Shown here piece by piece: positions 63,233 to 64,000 of a stretch of DNA of 64,000 nt. Made by a program: the position numbers and the translations under genes. Below the pieces are notes generated by a model that was given only the letters and a program-made list of their open reading frames with translations, was not told where the DNA came from and searched no databases. How positions within the stretch are numbered: the stretch's first letter is position 1; the number at the start of each line of letters is the position of its first letter. The DNA is from Rhodospirillales bacterium (GTDB lineage: Bacteria; Pseudomonadota; Alphaproteobacteria; Rhodospirillales; WMHbin7). The DNA is taken from contig JACRJC010000018.1 in NCBI GenBank assembly GCA_016215555.1, positions 78,054-142,053 on the forward strand. Reading direction: 5' to 3'.

Positions 63233-63712
63233 ATGACCCGCATGCGTATCGCCGCGACGATCCTTCTGACCACCAGCCTGTTGGCCGGATGTGAGTCGAT
63301 GCAGAACAACCCCAAACAGGCAGGCGGCGCCATTCTGGGCGGCGTTGCCGGCGGCGTGCTGGGATCGCAGATCGGCGGCGGCATGGGCCGCACGGTCGCC
63401 ATCATCGGCGGCACGGTTCTTGGCGGCCTCTTGGGCAGCGAGATCGGCAAGTCGCTCGACAATGCCGACAAGGCCTATATGAAGAGCGCCGAGCAAAAGG
63501 CCTATTCCTCGCCGGTGGGCCAAAACATCGCTTGGAACAATCCCGATTCCGGCCATTCCGGCACCGTCACCGCCACCCGCGAGGGCCGCGATACCGTGAC
63601 CGGCGGCACTTGCCGCGAATTCAAATCGACGGTCAATGTCGATGGCAAGCAAGAGGCCGTGACCGGCACCGCCTGCCAGCAGGCCGACGGCAGTTGGAAG
63701 GTCGTGAATTAA
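63233..63712 (+). CDS. Glycine-zipper surface lipoprotein (17 kDa antigen-like)
   Basis: The 159-residue product has a lipoprotein signal (MRIAATILLTTSLLAGCES) with lipobox LAGC. A glycine-zipper 2TM domain follows, with GGAILGGVAGGVLGSQIGGG and GRTVAIIGGTVLGGLLGSEI. The C-terminal domain contains GGTCREFKSTVNVDGKQEAV, where a cysteine pair is formed with ACQQADGSW. Such proteins sit in the outer membrane with unknown function. A second ATG at 63242 is equally possible. The frame is open far upstream only because it runs opposite to pdxH. Confidence 0.9.
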   Translation: MTRMRIAATILLTTSLLAGCESMQNNPKQAGGAILGGVAGGVLGSQIGGGMGRTVAIIGGTVLGGLLGSEIGKSLDNADKAYMKSAEQKAYSSPVGQNIAWNNPDSGHSGTVTATREGRDTVTGGTCREFKSTVNVDGKQEAVTGTACQQADGSWKVVN

Positions 63713-63723
63713 GTGTTGGTTGT

Positions 63724-64000
63724 GGCGCTCAAACGCCGCGCGACGCCTCCGGCGTCTTAGGCTTTCGCCGGGATGGAACCCGGCGCGCCACCCTTGGTGG
63801 CGTGAGAAGCGGGGAGTTTGGGGCGAAGCGACTAGGCCCAAAGGGCCGCGCGCCTGATGGCGCGAGAGCCAAGCGCCCACAGGGCGCGCCCGGCGCCTGA
63901 GGGTGGCAAACAAACCCCGCCCGGCGAGGGGAAAAGATTACGCGGGCAAGGCCCGCGCGCGAGCCTCCTGGCGAGCGGGAGCCAAGCGCCCACAGGGCGC
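63724..64000. repeat. Palindromic repeat copy 2 and further GC-rich hairpins to the window end
   Basis: 63724-63804 repeats the hairpin order of 60819-60898. After it come GGCCCAAAGGGCC (about 63837-63847), GCGCCCACAGGGCGC (63873-63887), and GCGGGC with GCCCGC (about 63939-63955). GAGCCAAGCGCCCACAGGGC followed by GC occurs twice (63866-63887 and 63979-64000), the second copy touching the window edge. No gene is seen here. Confidence 0.7.

Overview
The window is GC-rich chromosomal DNA of an alphaproteobacterium. Gene content and order (cysE next to a complete isc operon, kdpFABCDE, ptsN, anmK beside tyrS, DUF3422, very large FecR/RTX proteins) suggest a Rhodospirillales-type organism, possibly Magnetospirillum-like. 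No rRNA or marker gene fixes the genus, so this is an inference. No CRISPR array, rRNA or magnetosome gene was seen.

Layout. 1-4.2 kb: the 5' part of glnE (minus strand) diverges from a large AsmA/DUF3971 envelope protein. 4.2-7.8 kb: tyrS, a highly structured MITE-like element (5497-5811), anmK and an AT-richer EVE-NucS-like nuclease. 7.8-12.4 kb: a HigBA-type pair whose toxin has lost its middle, an orphan DctP solute-binding protein directly downstream of a membrane-bound class III cyclase, and an alpha/beta hydrolase. 12.5-19.0 kb: cysE followed by iscRSUA-hscBA-fdx-iscX, a full iron-sulfur assembly operon. 19.0-20.6 kb: two MNT-HEPN modules back to back. One has its HEPN gene broken by a repeat and is bounded by a duplicated iscX tail. 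20.6-27.2 kb: housekeeping genes (OYE reductase, murA, dcd, tldD, DUF3422) and a second higBA.

27.27-40.29 kb is an integrated element in tRNA-Phe(GAA). The 3' end of the tRNA gene is repeated exactly (50 bp) at 40244-40293. Between the two copies lie the whole Kdp potassium system (kdpE, kdpD, a KdpC-like mini-protein, kdpC, kdpB, kdpA, kdpF and a 27-residue peptide), a rolling-circle-type Rep protein with a hairpin-rich upstream region, an AlpA/Xis-like regulator, two unknown genes and a tyrosine integrase. Matching tandem GGGTATC motifs lie just inside both ends.

40.6-50.7 kb is one 3376-codon gene for a FecR-LamG-RTX surface or secreted protein, with an exact TGTGA-N6-TCACA site upstream. 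50.7-54.5 kb: DUF2459, HDAC-family deacetylase, aroC, fabI. 54.7-56.3 kb: ptsN and a mobile mystery protein A/B (XRE-Fic) pair. 56.4-63.7 kb: an RND efflux pump pair, a DUF2892 membrane protein with a shared divergent promoter/operator, a third HigBA pair, a CDF metal transporter, pdxH and a glycine-zipper lipoprotein. The window ends in palindromic repeats.

Several of these pieces may act together. The isc operon forms one assembly line with cysE supplying cysteine. The kdp genes and their two-component regulator travel as one cassette. The cyclase and DctP may form a ligand-to-cAMP input, and the CRP-type site before the giant gene is a possible output. That last link is speculative.
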